This document shows, piece after piece, positions 1-5,464 of a DNA stretch of 5,464 nucleotides (positions are counted from its first letter, which is position 1; every line of letters begins with the position of its first letter). The notes below the pieces were generated by a model. The model saw only the letters and a program-made list of their open reading frames with translations. It did not search any database and was not told where the DNA came from. Source of the DNA: Acutalibacter sp. (GTDB lineage: Bacteria > Bacillota > Clostridia > Oscillospirales > Acutalibacteraceae); NCBI GenBank assembly GCA_022801475.1, contig JAAWSH010000127.1:1-5464 (forward strand), read 5' to 3'. Position numbers and translations under genes: made by a program.

Positions 1-1
1 G

Positions 2-1858
2 GTGGCCCTGCGCCGGGTGAACTATTACATTGGCGTCTGCGACAATATTACGGACATTCTCATTGAACGGAACTTCCCTGCTGACCGTATCGAGACAATT
101 TACAATGGTATTGATTTCAATTCTCCCATCACCTGCCAGCCCAAAGAAGAATTTCTCCGGTCTATTGGTATGGACTACCACTCTGGCGACGTGGTGGCTG
201 GTATTGTGGCACGGCTTTCCCCAGTGAAAGACATTCCCACCCTGCTGCGGGCCGTGAAGCTGGCCCGGGAAAAGCTGCCGGGCCTGAAGTTGGCCATTGC
301 TGGGGACGGTGAGGACCGGGAAAAGCTGGAGCAGCTTACCGCCCAGCTGGGACTTTCGGATATTGTGTGCTTTGCCGGGTGGCTGAAGGACATCAATTCT
401 TTTTACCATGCCATTGATATTAACCTGATCACTTCTCTGTCAGAGGGGTTTCCCTACGTGCTCACCGAGGCGGCCCGCATGCACCGGGTAACTATTTCTA
501 CCAATGTAGGCGGTATCCCCTCCTTGATTATTCACGGGGAGACGGGTCTGCTCTTTACTCCCAAGGACGAAAAGCGGCTGGCCCAGCTTCTGGCCGACTT
601 AGCCGCCGACCCTCAGCTGCGCCGTACCCTGGGAGACCGGCTGTATGAAAAAGCCCGCCGCCAACTGTCGCTAGAGAGCATGGTGCAGCGCCAGCTGGAG
701 ATTTACGACACCATTTTGGCAAAGGAAGCACGCAAAAACGCTGGCCGGCGAGATGGTGTGGTCATTTGTGGCGCCTATGGCCATGGCAACGCGGGGGACG
801 ACGCTATTTTGAAATCCATCATTCAGTCCATACGTCAGTTGGACCAGTTTATCCCTGTCACCGTGCTGGCAAAAAACACTCAAAGCATTAAGCAGCGGTA
901 CAAGGTCCACTCCATCTACACCTTTAACCTCCCCCGCATCCTGCGAGCCATGAAAAGTTCCAGGCTGTATATCAACGGCGGCGGCACACTGATTCAAAAC
1001 GCTACCAGCCACCGGAGCCTGTGGTATTATCTCTTAACCCTATGGGCCGCCAAGCGCCTGGGGAATCAAGTGGACATGTACGGCTGCGGCATTGGGCCAG
1101 TAGCTGGAACGCGGAACATCCGCCTGGTCCGCAAGGTGCTGAACCGCTCGGTAAATGTGATCACCCTGCGGGAGGAGGAATCTCTGCGGGAGTTGAAAAG
1201 CTATGGTGTTACCCAGCCCCGCACGGTTCTTAGCTCGGACCCGGCTCTGATACTCTCCCCTGCCGGAGAAGCGGAGACCAGCCGCTACCTGCGGGACCAG
1301 GGCTTTGATCCAAAGGGCAAGTATATCTGCTACCTGCTGCGGAACTGGCGGGGCTTTGTGGAAAAAGCGCCTGTTCTGGCCCGGTGCGCCCAGCGGGCCA
1401 GAGATGAATATGGCCTAGAGCCTGTGTTCATCTCCATCAACGCTTTCCAGGACGAGTCCGCCGCCCAGGCGGTGCTGAGCTGCATGGACCACCCCGGCAA
1501 GCTGCTCACCGGGGCGCCAGGGCCAGAAATGCTAATCTCCATTTTAAGCCATATGGATGTGGTCGTCTCCATGCGGCTGCACGGGCTGATTTTTTCCTCT
1601 CTCAGCGGAGTACCTCTGGTGGGGGTCAGTTACGACCCGAAAATCGGTTCTTATCTGCGGTATTTAGGCTATGGCGAGTGCGTGGACCTCTCGGACGTAA
1701 CAGAAGAATGGCTGCACGCGGCCACCGGACGGGCCGCAGACATGGCCCCCCGTCAGGACGAGCTGCGGGCCAAAACCCAGCGGCTGATTGATGTGGAGAG
1801 GGAGAATATCACCGCCGTAAAGGGACTGCTGGACAGGAACGAAGGGCATAGCCAGTAA
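2..1858 (+). CDS. csaB: GT4 glycosyltransferase fused to CsaB-type polysaccharide pyruvyltransferase (5' end cut off)
   Basis: The frame is open from the left edge to TAA at 1856-1858, giving 618 visible residues. The GTG at base 2 is not the true start: the protein begins inside a GT4 glycosyltransferase, just before the usual YNGID motif (34-38), so roughly 150 N-terminal residues lie upstream. The GT-B C-terminal domain shows ARLSPVKD (R71, K76, nucleotide-phosphate binding) and the E-x7-E signature E148-E156, followed by NVGG (168-171). After a linker at about 240-250 a second domain begins, with GAYGHGNAGDDAIL (257-270), NGGGTL (325-330), YGCGIGP (360-366), SDPAL (412-416) and MRLHG (524-528). 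These fit the polysaccharide pyruvyltransferase family, which uses phosphoenolpyruvate. CsaB homologues pyruvylate the cell-wall polymer that anchors SLH-domain surface proteins. The enzyme is probably cytoplasmic. The pyruvyltransferase assignment is strong; the sugar donor and acceptor of the glycosyltransferase cannot be told. The symbol applies to the C-terminal domain. Confidence 0.92.
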   Translation: MALRRVNYYIGVCDNITDILIERNFPADRIETIYNGIDFNSPITCQPKEEFLRSIGMDYHSGDVVAGIVARLSPVKDIPTLLRAVKLAREKLPGLKLAIAGDGEDREKLEQLTAQLGLSDIVCFAGWLKDINSFYHAIDINLITSLSEGFPYVLTEAARMHRVTISTNVGGIPSLIIHGETGLLFTPKDEKRLAQLLADLAADPQLRRTLGDRLYEKARRQLSLESMVQRQLEIYDTILAKEARKNAGRRDGVVICGAYGHGNAGDDAILKSIIQSIRQLDQFIPVTVLAKNTQSIKQRYKVHSIYTFNLPRILRAMKSSRLYINGGGTLIQNATSHRSLWYYLLTLWAAKRLGNQVDMYGCGIGPVAGTRNIRLVRKVLNRSVNVITLREEESLRELKSYGVTQPRTVLSSDPALILSPAGEAETSRYLRDQGFDPKGKYICYLLRNWRGFVEKAPVLARCAQRARDEYGLEPVFISINAFQDESAAQAVLSCMDHPGKLLTGAPGPEMLISILSHMDVVVSMRLHGLIFSSLSGVPLVGVSYDPKIGSYLRYLGYGECVDLSDVTEEWLHAATGRAADMAPRQDELRAKTQRLIDVERENITAVKGLLDRNEGHSQ

Positions 1859-1876
1859 ATCTTTAGGTCCGGTTTG

Positions 1877-1927
1877 CCGGCATTCTAGTAGGGCCTGTTT
1901 GAAAATAGAGGAAGTGCCGGATTTTTT
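1877..1927 (+). terminator. Possible rho-independent terminator after the csaB fusion gene
   Basis: CCGGCATTC (1877-1885) pairs with GAAGTGCCGG (1911-1920) as a nine-pair stem with one bulged G. The base is GC-rich, and A plus six T (1922-1927) follow directly. It starts 18 bases after the csaB stop, in the right orientation. The 25-base loop is longer than usual and a smaller CCGG-TTTG-CCGG hairpin (1869-1880) competes with it, so the call is moderate. Confidence 0.42.
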
Positions 1928-1982
1928 GCTCAAGACGAGTCAGTTTTAAGGAAAAAACCGCAAGTCTATCTTCCGTCACGAG

Positions 1983-2047
1983 GACTTTTGACGCAGAAAG
2001 GGGCCGCTTATGGGAAAAAGACGGCGTTTTCAATTTGGAGAAAAGTC
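1983..2047 (+). other. Candidate structured RNA element (three stacked stems)
   Basis: An outer perfect stem GACTTTT (1983-1989) / AAAAGTC (2041-2047) encloses GAAA (1996-1999) / TTTC (2028-2031). Inside that, GCCGCTT (2003-2009) pairs with AAG-A-CGGC (2018-2025) with one bulged A, leaving an 8-base loop (2010-2017). The stems nest in one irregular hairpin of about 65 bases. The pairing is read by eye; no known RNA family is recognised, and the strand is a guess, since an inverted repeat folds on both strands. Short stems can arise by chance in AT-rich DNA, so covariation is needed. Confidence 0.3.
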
Positions 2048-2080
2048 AGGATTTTTGGCACAGAGGCCATTCGTTTTCGG

Positions 2081-2105
2081 CGAAAAGACAATTTTTCGAA
2101 TTTTT
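2081..2105 (+). other. AT-rich hairpin followed by a T run, weak terminator-like
   Basis: CGAAAAG (2081-2087) pairs with TTTTTCG (2092-2098), closing an ACAA loop with one G-T pair, and AATTTTT (2099-2105) follows. The stem has only two G-C pairs at its base, so it would be a poor terminator. The TTTTC (2074-2078) just upstream can also pair with GAAAA (2082-2086), giving an alternative fold. It may form the 3' border of the structured element. Confidence 0.22.
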
Positions 2106-2118
2106 AAGACAGACTGGG

Positions 2119-2150
2119 TTTGTTGACAAAGTCGAGACTTGAAAAAAGAT
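2119..2150 (+). promoter_or_regulatory. Possible sigma-A type promoter overlapping inverted repeats
   Basis: A perfect -35 hexamer TTGACA lies at 2123-2128. At 16-base spacing the -10 would be AAAGAT (2145-2150), which keeps only three consensus bases, including the important second A and final T. The -35 sits in the dyad TTTGT-TG-ACAAA (2119-2130), and the spacer holds AAGTC-GA-GACTT (2129-2140); both could be operator-like. It would give the moxR operon a leader of about 250 bases. I see no better -35/-10 pair closer to moxR, but the -10 is weak. Confidence 0.25.
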
Positions 2151-2160
2151 GCACAAAATC

Positions 2161-2182
2161 AAGCGGTAAAACATGGCCGCTT
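2161..2182 (+). other. Hairpin AAGCGG / CCGCTT in the moxR leader
   Basis: AAGCGG (2161-2166) pairs perfectly with CCGCTT (2177-2182), with one further T-G pair, around an 8-base loop. The 3' arm belongs to GGCCGCTT (2175-2182), an exact copy of 2002-2009 inside the upstream structured element. AAGCGG could therefore pair with either copy. No T run follows, so it is not a terminator. Confidence 0.3.
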
Positions 2183-2227
2183 CAAAAGAGAAGCAACTTT
2201 TTATGTATTTATTTGTGCACTTTACCA

Positions 2228-2254
2228 ACAAGTGTCCCCGGCTTGGCACTTTGT
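2228..2254 (+). other. Hairpin in the moxR leader
   Basis: AAGTGTC (2230-2236) pairs with GGCACTT (2245-2251), including one T-G pair, around an 8-base loop. Two more pairs at the base are reached by skipping T2252 (A2228-T2254, C2229-G2253). There is no T tract on either side, so it is unlikely to terminate transcription. Its role is unknown. Confidence 0.3.
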
Positions 2255-2364
2255 CAAGAGGCCCAGACTCTAGCAAAGACTTAACGACTCACAGGTACTG
2301 GTCTCTGCTGGGAGGCCGGCTGGCACAGGAGGGGTTTCGCAATCCGGGAACTATATGGGAGACA

Positions 2365-2409
2365 AGGCCGCAACTGGCCTGGAAATCTAGAAAGCGAGGG
2401 AAACTTTTT
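2365..2409 (+). promoter_or_regulatory. moxR ribosome binding site with an upstream hairpin
   Basis: GAGGG (2396-2400) sits nine bases before the ATG at 2410, which is normal spacing and supports that start. Sixteen bases upstream of this site ends a perfect five-pair hairpin, AGGCC (2365-2369) / GGCCT (2376-2380), with a six-base loop. An even stronger purine-rich site, AGGAGGGG (2327-2334), has no start codon at a usable distance. Confidence 0.6.
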
Positions 2410-3345
2410 ATGGAAAATGTTCTGCAAGCTGTAAAAGCAAATATCGCCAAGGTTCTGGTGGGTCAGGAGCGCACCGCCGACCTGCTGCTTACCGCCTTAT
2501 TGGCTGGAGGGCACGTGTTGGTGGAGGACGTGCCCGGCATGGGAAAAACTGTGATGGCCCGGGCTCTGGCAAAATCTGTAGATGCAGACTTTGGCCGGGT
2601 GCAGTTTACCCCTGACCTGCTGCCCTCGGACGTGACGGGCCTGAACTTCTTTGACCAGCAAAAGGGCCAGTTTGTGTTCAGCCCGGGGCCGGTGTTCTGC
2701 AATATTCTGCTGGCCGATGAGATCAACCGGGCCACCCCCCGCACCCAGTCCAGTCTGCTGGAATGCATGGCCGAAGGACAGGTCACTGTGGACGGCGTCA
2801 CTCGCCGGCTGCCTCCGCCCTTCTTTGTCATTGCCACCCAAAACCCAGTGGAGACCCTGGGCACCTATCCCTTGCCCGAGGCCCAGCTGGACCGCTTTCT
2901 TATGCGCATCTCTATGGCCCCGCCCAGCCCAGACCAGGAGGTAGCCATTTTAGAGCGCTTTATGGACGCGGAGCCGCTGGAGGAACTTTCTCCCGTCTGT
3001 AATAAAGAGGAGATCATCCGCCTACAAAAAAAGTCCCGGCAGGTCTTTGTGCACCCAGCCCTTTTGGGCTACATAGCTTCTATAGCCCAGCAGTCCCGGG
3101 GACAGAGCGGCATTGAGCTGGGTCTAAGCCCCCGGGGCAGTCTGGCCCTACTGCGGGCCTCCCAGGCTTTCGCCCTGGTGCAGGGCCGGACCTTTGTCAC
3201 CCCCGAGGACATTAAGGCCGTGGCACAGCCCGTGGTGGCCCACCGGCTCTCTGTCAGCGGAACCGGCGGCAGCGCACCTCAGAAACAGGCTGCGGAAAAC
3301 CTGCTGGCCGCTGTGACAGTTCCCACGGAGGAGTGGGAGAAGTAA
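2410..3345 (+). CDS. MoxR-family AAA+ ATPase
   Basis: This 311-residue protein has the normal MoxR length. AAA+ motifs appear in order: Walker A EDVPGMGKT (39-47), the MoxR-typical RVQFTPDLLPSD (63-74), Walker B LLADEINRA (100-108), sensor 1 IATQNP (141-146), GTYPLPEAQLDRF (151-163) with a candidate arginine finger R162, and sensor 2 LSPRG (239-243) in the C-terminal helical lid. MoxR ATPases are cytoplasmic, chaperone-like machines that act on membrane or envelope complexes, usually with a DUF58 partner encoded next door, as here. The frame stays open 79 codons upstream to an ATG at 2173. That extension is unlike any MoxR N-terminus, lacks a good ribosome binding site and runs through hairpins, so ATG 2410 with GAGGG is preferred. 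The stop overlaps the next start (TAATG). The substrate complex is unknown. Confidence 0.95.
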   Translation: MENVLQAVKANIAKVLVGQERTADLLLTALLAGGHVLVEDVPGMGKTVMARALAKSVDADFGRVQFTPDLLPSDVTGLNFFDQQKGQFVFSPGPVFCNILLADEINRATPRTQSSLLECMAEGQVTVDGVTRRLPPPFFVIATQNPVETLGTYPLPEAQLDRFLMRISMAPPSPDQEVAILERFMDAEPLEELSPVCNKEEIIRLQKKSRQVFVHPALLGYIASIAQQSRGQSGIELGLSPRGSLALLRASQAFALVQGRTFVTPEDIKAVAQPVVAHRLSVSGTGGSAPQKQAAENLLAAVTVPTEEWEK

Positions 3346-4448
3346 TGATCATTATTATTCTTATTCTCTTGGCCTCCCTGGTCCTAATCTTCTGCGGCGT
3401 GCGGGCCCTGTACCAGCTGTACTGGAAAAAAGGCCTTAGCTGCCGCATTGCCTTTACCCAAGACTATGCGGTAGAGGACAGTGTATCCGCCCTGTCCGAG
3501 GTGATCACCAACCGGAAACTACTCCCCTTGCCTACTGTGGAGATCAGCTTTCATATGGACAAGCGGCTCCAGTTTGGCTACGGTGAAAACGCGTCCATTA
3601 GCGACCAGACTTACCGCCGGGATGTGTTCGCAGTATCCATGCAGCAGAAAATCACCCGTACCTTGGATTTCAAATGCGCGGGCCGGGGGTATTTCCGTAT
3701 TGATGAGGCGGGTCTAGCTGCGGCGGATCTATTCCTCACCCGAAAATACCTGACCACTCTGCCCCAAAGCACCGAGTTCTACGTACTGCCCAAACCGGTG
3801 CCCACAGGGCAGATTAACATTCCCTATTCCCGCATTATGGGCGCGGTACTCAGCCGCAAGCGGGTGTGCGACGACCCCTTTGAGTTCGGGGGACTGCGGG
3901 AGTATTCCCGAGGCGACCCTATGAAGTATATCAACTGGAAGGCCACCGCCCGTGCAGGCAAGCTGCTGATCAACCTGCACGAGTCTACCCTGTCCCAGCG
4001 GGTGGTCATTGGTATTGACATGGAGACAGGCGGCTGGCAGGGGGATTTTCTCAATGAGGCCGGGGTTCGGGTGGCCTGTTCTTTAGCGGAACGGTTGCTG
4101 GCCGATGGCGTGGAGGTAGGGCTGTACAGTAACGGGTCTGATGTGCAAACCGGACAGCTGTGGAAACAAGAAAGCGTGGCTGGCTCAGGCAGCTTGTTAT
4201 TCCTAAAGAAAAAACTGGCCTGCCTGCAAGGCGGCGCCAGCTTGACGCCAATTTGCCGGTGTATACCCCAACCTGCGGATACAGACGACCTGCTGGTTCT
4301 GGTCTCTCGCAGCCAGCGCAAGGACCTATGCCAAGCCTTTTCGGCAGCAGTGGGCAAGGGCCAGGGGCTGCGCATCGTTCCCTGCGGCGCAGAGCATGGG
4401 GAATTGCCGGAATATCGAAATGTCCAGCTGGTCTGGATGGAATTTTAA
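3345..4448 (+). CDS. DUF58 (MoxR-associated) membrane-anchored protein
   Basis: This 367-residue protein has one N-terminal hydrophobic segment (about 1-20) and a large soluble part. The family hallmark lies at 178-203: PFEFGGL, REYSRGD and INWKATAR. After it comes a von Willebrand A-like fold start, VVIGIDME (220-227). The usual metal-binding DxSxS is not evident: the matching place reads D225-M-E-T-G. Many relatives have two closely spaced N-terminal membrane spans; only one is clear here. ATG 3345 shares its A with the moxR stop and is preceded by GGAGGAG (3327-3333), so translational coupling is likely. A GTG at 3333 would add four residues but would place the start inside its own ribosome binding site. 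DUF58 proteins work with MoxR ATPases, but their biochemical role is not settled. Confidence 0.93.
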   Translation: MIIIILILLASLVLIFCGVRALYQLYWKKGLSCRIAFTQDYAVEDSVSALSEVITNRKLLPLPTVEISFHMDKRLQFGYGENASISDQTYRRDVFAVSMQQKITRTLDFKCAGRGYFRIDEAGLAAADLFLTRKYLTTLPQSTEFYVLPKPVPTGQINIPYSRIMGAVLSRKRVCDDPFEFGGLREYSRGDPMKYINWKATARAGKLLINLHESTLSQRVVIGIDMETGGWQGDFLNEAGVRVACSLAERLLADGVEVGLYSNGSDVQTGQLWKQESVAGSGSLLFLKKKLACLQGGASLTPICRCIPQPADTDDLLVLVSRSQRKDLCQAFSAAVGKGQGLRIVPCGAEHGELPEYRNVQLVWMEF

Positions 4449-4460
4449 GGGGGCGAAGCC

Positions 4461-5464
4461 ATGAAGAAACTCAAAGAGCTACTAGGGCTCACGGATTTGC
4501 AGATTCTGCTGCGGGCTTTGGCTCGCCTGCACTGTGGGCTGGTAGCAGGAATCCTCTTTGCCTTTGGTTTCAGTGTGTTACAGCAGTTTGATATTTACTA
4601 CTCATTAACAGTGGCGTTTTTCCGCGGTCTGCTGTTCGCGCTGCCCGCTGGGCTCAGCTATTATGCAGCCAAACGAACCCGAACCCTGTGGCAATATCTG
4701 CTGGCCTCCCTTTTATTGTGCGGCCTTAGCTTTTTGCTTACCGGCCACCTGGGGGGCGTGATTTTGACTGTCCTGATGTGCTTCTTCCGGGGACGTAACC
4801 GTCTGGCAGAAGAGGAAGAGGGACCCATCCTCTCCTTTTTCGATTTTCCCAACTACCCCAGCCTTAGCGTGTTCGCCGCAGCTTTTGTATACAGCGCTTT
4901 CATTGGCTTTCCAACTTTGCAGCGGCTGGCCCTAGTCTCTGGGATGCTGTATCTCATTCTATGCGTAACCTACCGGGGACTGGAGCGGGTAGACGCATAC
5001 CTCACCCTAAATAAAACCATGCGCAATCTGCCTGCCCGGCGCATTCAGCGTATTGCCGGAGCAGCGGTGCTGGGATGGTTTTTGCTTATGTGCACGCTGC
5101 TTATTCCAGCCCTAGGGGCCAGTGGGAATATAAAAATCACCATTCCCGAAAACCATCACTGGAGGGAGGGCCAAGCTCCGGTAGAGCCCATCCTTTCCGG
5201 CGACTTGTTTCCAGACATGCGAAACTACGCTGAAATGTTCTGGGGTGAAAAAGAGCCTTTGTGGGTAATTCCTCAATGGCTTTCTACCGCGATTTTTTGG
5301 CTTCTGGCCACAGCCCTGTTGGTAGGTTTGGTCTTTGGCATACGGCAGGTCTTTAAGAATTTCCAGCGGAATTATACCGATAACCGGGACTATGTCCAGT
5401 ATTTGGGTAAAGAAGAGCACACGGATCAGGGAAGCAAGGAAGCTGTCCGTCTCCAGCGGCCCGC
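4461..5464 (+). CDS. Multi-pass membrane protein of the moxR-DUF58 operon (3' end cut off)
   Basis: The frame is open from ATG 4461 to the right edge: 334 codons plus two bases, with no stop. AAGGGGG (4447-4453), overlapping the DUF58 stop, lies seven bases before the ATG and fixes the start. About seven or eight membrane spans can be seen: near 24-41, 49-68, 77-93, 97-109, 135-152, 155-170, 197-219 and 271-293. A polar loop of about 50 residues (220-270) separates the last two, and a charged tail begins near 294. The acidic patch EEEE (117-120) lies in an earlier loop. Its place after moxR and DUF58 matches that of membrane transglutaminase-like (TgpA-type) proteins. The visible part has no Cys-His-Asp transglutaminase core, and I recognise no enzyme motif. 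It may be a membrane subunit whose catalytic partner is encoded downstream. Confidence 0.88.
   Translation, partial: MKKLKELLGLTDLQILLRALARLHCGLVAGILFAFGFSVLQQFDIYYSLTVAFFRGLLFALPAGLSYYAAKRTRTLWQYLLASLLLCGLSFLLTGHLGGVILTVLMCFFRGRNRLAEEEEGPILSFFDFPNYPSLSVFAAAFVYSAFIGFPTLQRLALVSGMLYLILCVTYRGLERVDAYLTLNKTMRNLPARRIQRIAGAAVLGWFLLMCTLLIPALGASGNIKITIPENHHWREGQAPVEPILSGDLFPDMRNYAEMFWGEKEPLWVIPQWLSTAIFWLLATALLVGLVFGIRQVFKNFQRNYTDNRDYVQYLGKEEHTDQGSKEAVRLQRP

Larger units (their letters stand above)
1859..2409. other. 551-base intergenic region without a convincing gene, rich in inverted repeats
   Basis: No open frame here has a plausible start, ribosome binding site and recognisable product. The left two thirds (about 1890-2230) is AT-rich with many T and A runs, unlike the flanking genes; the last 130 bases are GC-richer. 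Short perfect inverted repeats are unusually dense: 1877-1885/1911-1920, 1983-1989/2041-2047, 2003-2009/2018-2025, 2081-2086/2093-2098, 2129-2133/2136-2140, 2161-2166/2177-2182, 2230-2236/2245-2251 and 2365-2369/2376-2380. The region separates the csaB gene from the moxR operon and is the only place for that operon's promoter. It could hold a structured RNA, a dispersed repeat, a long 5' leader or a decayed mobile fragment. I cannot decide between these from one copy. Confidence 0.7.

Noticed and set aside
1899..2033. TTGAAAA (1899-1905) and TTTTCAA (2027-2033) as ends of a small mobile element
   Set aside because: Seven AT-rich bases are easily found by chance, and I see no target-site duplication or transposase remnant.
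2046..2276. Minus-strand open frame of 76 codons in the intergenic region
   Set aside because: No recognisable domain and low-complexity composition. It simply reads the complement of the AT-rich, repeat-filled sequence.
2355..2390. Eleven-codon leader peptide before moxR, starting at ATG 2355
   Set aside because: The strong purine site 2327-2334 is about 20 bases away, too far, and the nearer GGGAA is weak. The codons show no regulatory pattern such as a run of one amino acid.
2173..2409. In-frame 79-codon N-terminal extension of the MoxR protein
   Set aside because: Its sequence matches nothing expected at a MoxR N-terminus and has no good ribosome binding site. It overlaps hairpins, while ATG 2410 has a proper site and gives the normal family length.
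2281..2409. T-box or other known riboswitch ahead of moxR
   Set aside because: No T-box core (AGGGTGG...) or other riboswitch consensus that I know is present, and there is no terminator hairpin next to the gene.
3824..4375. Minus-strand open frame of 183 codons inside the DUF58 gene
   Set aside because: It is a shadow of a strongly supported + strand gene in GC-rich DNA; its translation is rich in Ser, Arg and Pro with no domain.
4160..4591. Plus-strand open frame of 143 codons across the DUF58/membrane protein junction
   Set aside because: It overlaps two well-supported genes in another frame and shows no protein family features.

Overview
The window reads as a stretch of a moderately GC-rich Firmicute chromosome, most likely a gut-type clostridium of the Oscillospiraceae kind. 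This is inferred from a CsaB-type cell-wall pyruvyltransferase fused to a glycosyltransferase, a MoxR/DUF58 operon of clostridial flavour, strong Shine-Dalgarno sites, and GC-rich codon use beside an AT-rich intergenic region. The taxonomic call is inference only. All genes lie on the + strand, and both ends of the window cut through a gene.

Region 1 (2-1858) is the 3' part of a two-domain gene. It encodes the C-terminal half of a GT4-family glycosyltransferase, followed in the same chain by a complete CsaB-like polysaccharide pyruvyltransferase. In Gram-positive bacteria CsaB ketal-pyruvylates the secondary cell-wall polymer that S-layer-homology (SLH) proteins bind. The fusion could therefore link sugar addition and pyruvylation in one enzyme.

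Region 2 (1859-2409) is 551 bases with no convincing gene. It starts with a possible rho-independent terminator. An AT-rich part with several nested inverted repeats follows, including a multi-stem element at 1983-2047. Then come a consensus -35 box inside overlapping dyads, and a GC-richer part with further hairpins just before the MoxR ribosome binding site. This is the least explained part of the window. It may be a structured RNA, a dispersed intergenic repeat, or a long 5' leader.

Region 3 (2410-5464) is a tight operon: a MoxR-family AAA+ ATPase, a DUF58 protein overlapping it by one base (TAATG), and a multi-pass membrane protein 12 bases further on that runs off the right edge. MoxR and DUF58 genes commonly occur together, often with a membrane-bound transglutaminase-like protein. 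The third gene here has the membrane topology expected for such a partner but shows no transglutaminase domain in the visible part. The operon probably acts on assembly or maturation of a cell-envelope complex, but the substrate cannot be read from the sequence. I see no tRNA, rRNA, CRISPR array, insertion sequence or phage gene. I did not find a clearly new gene system; the intergenic element is the best candidate for something undescribed.
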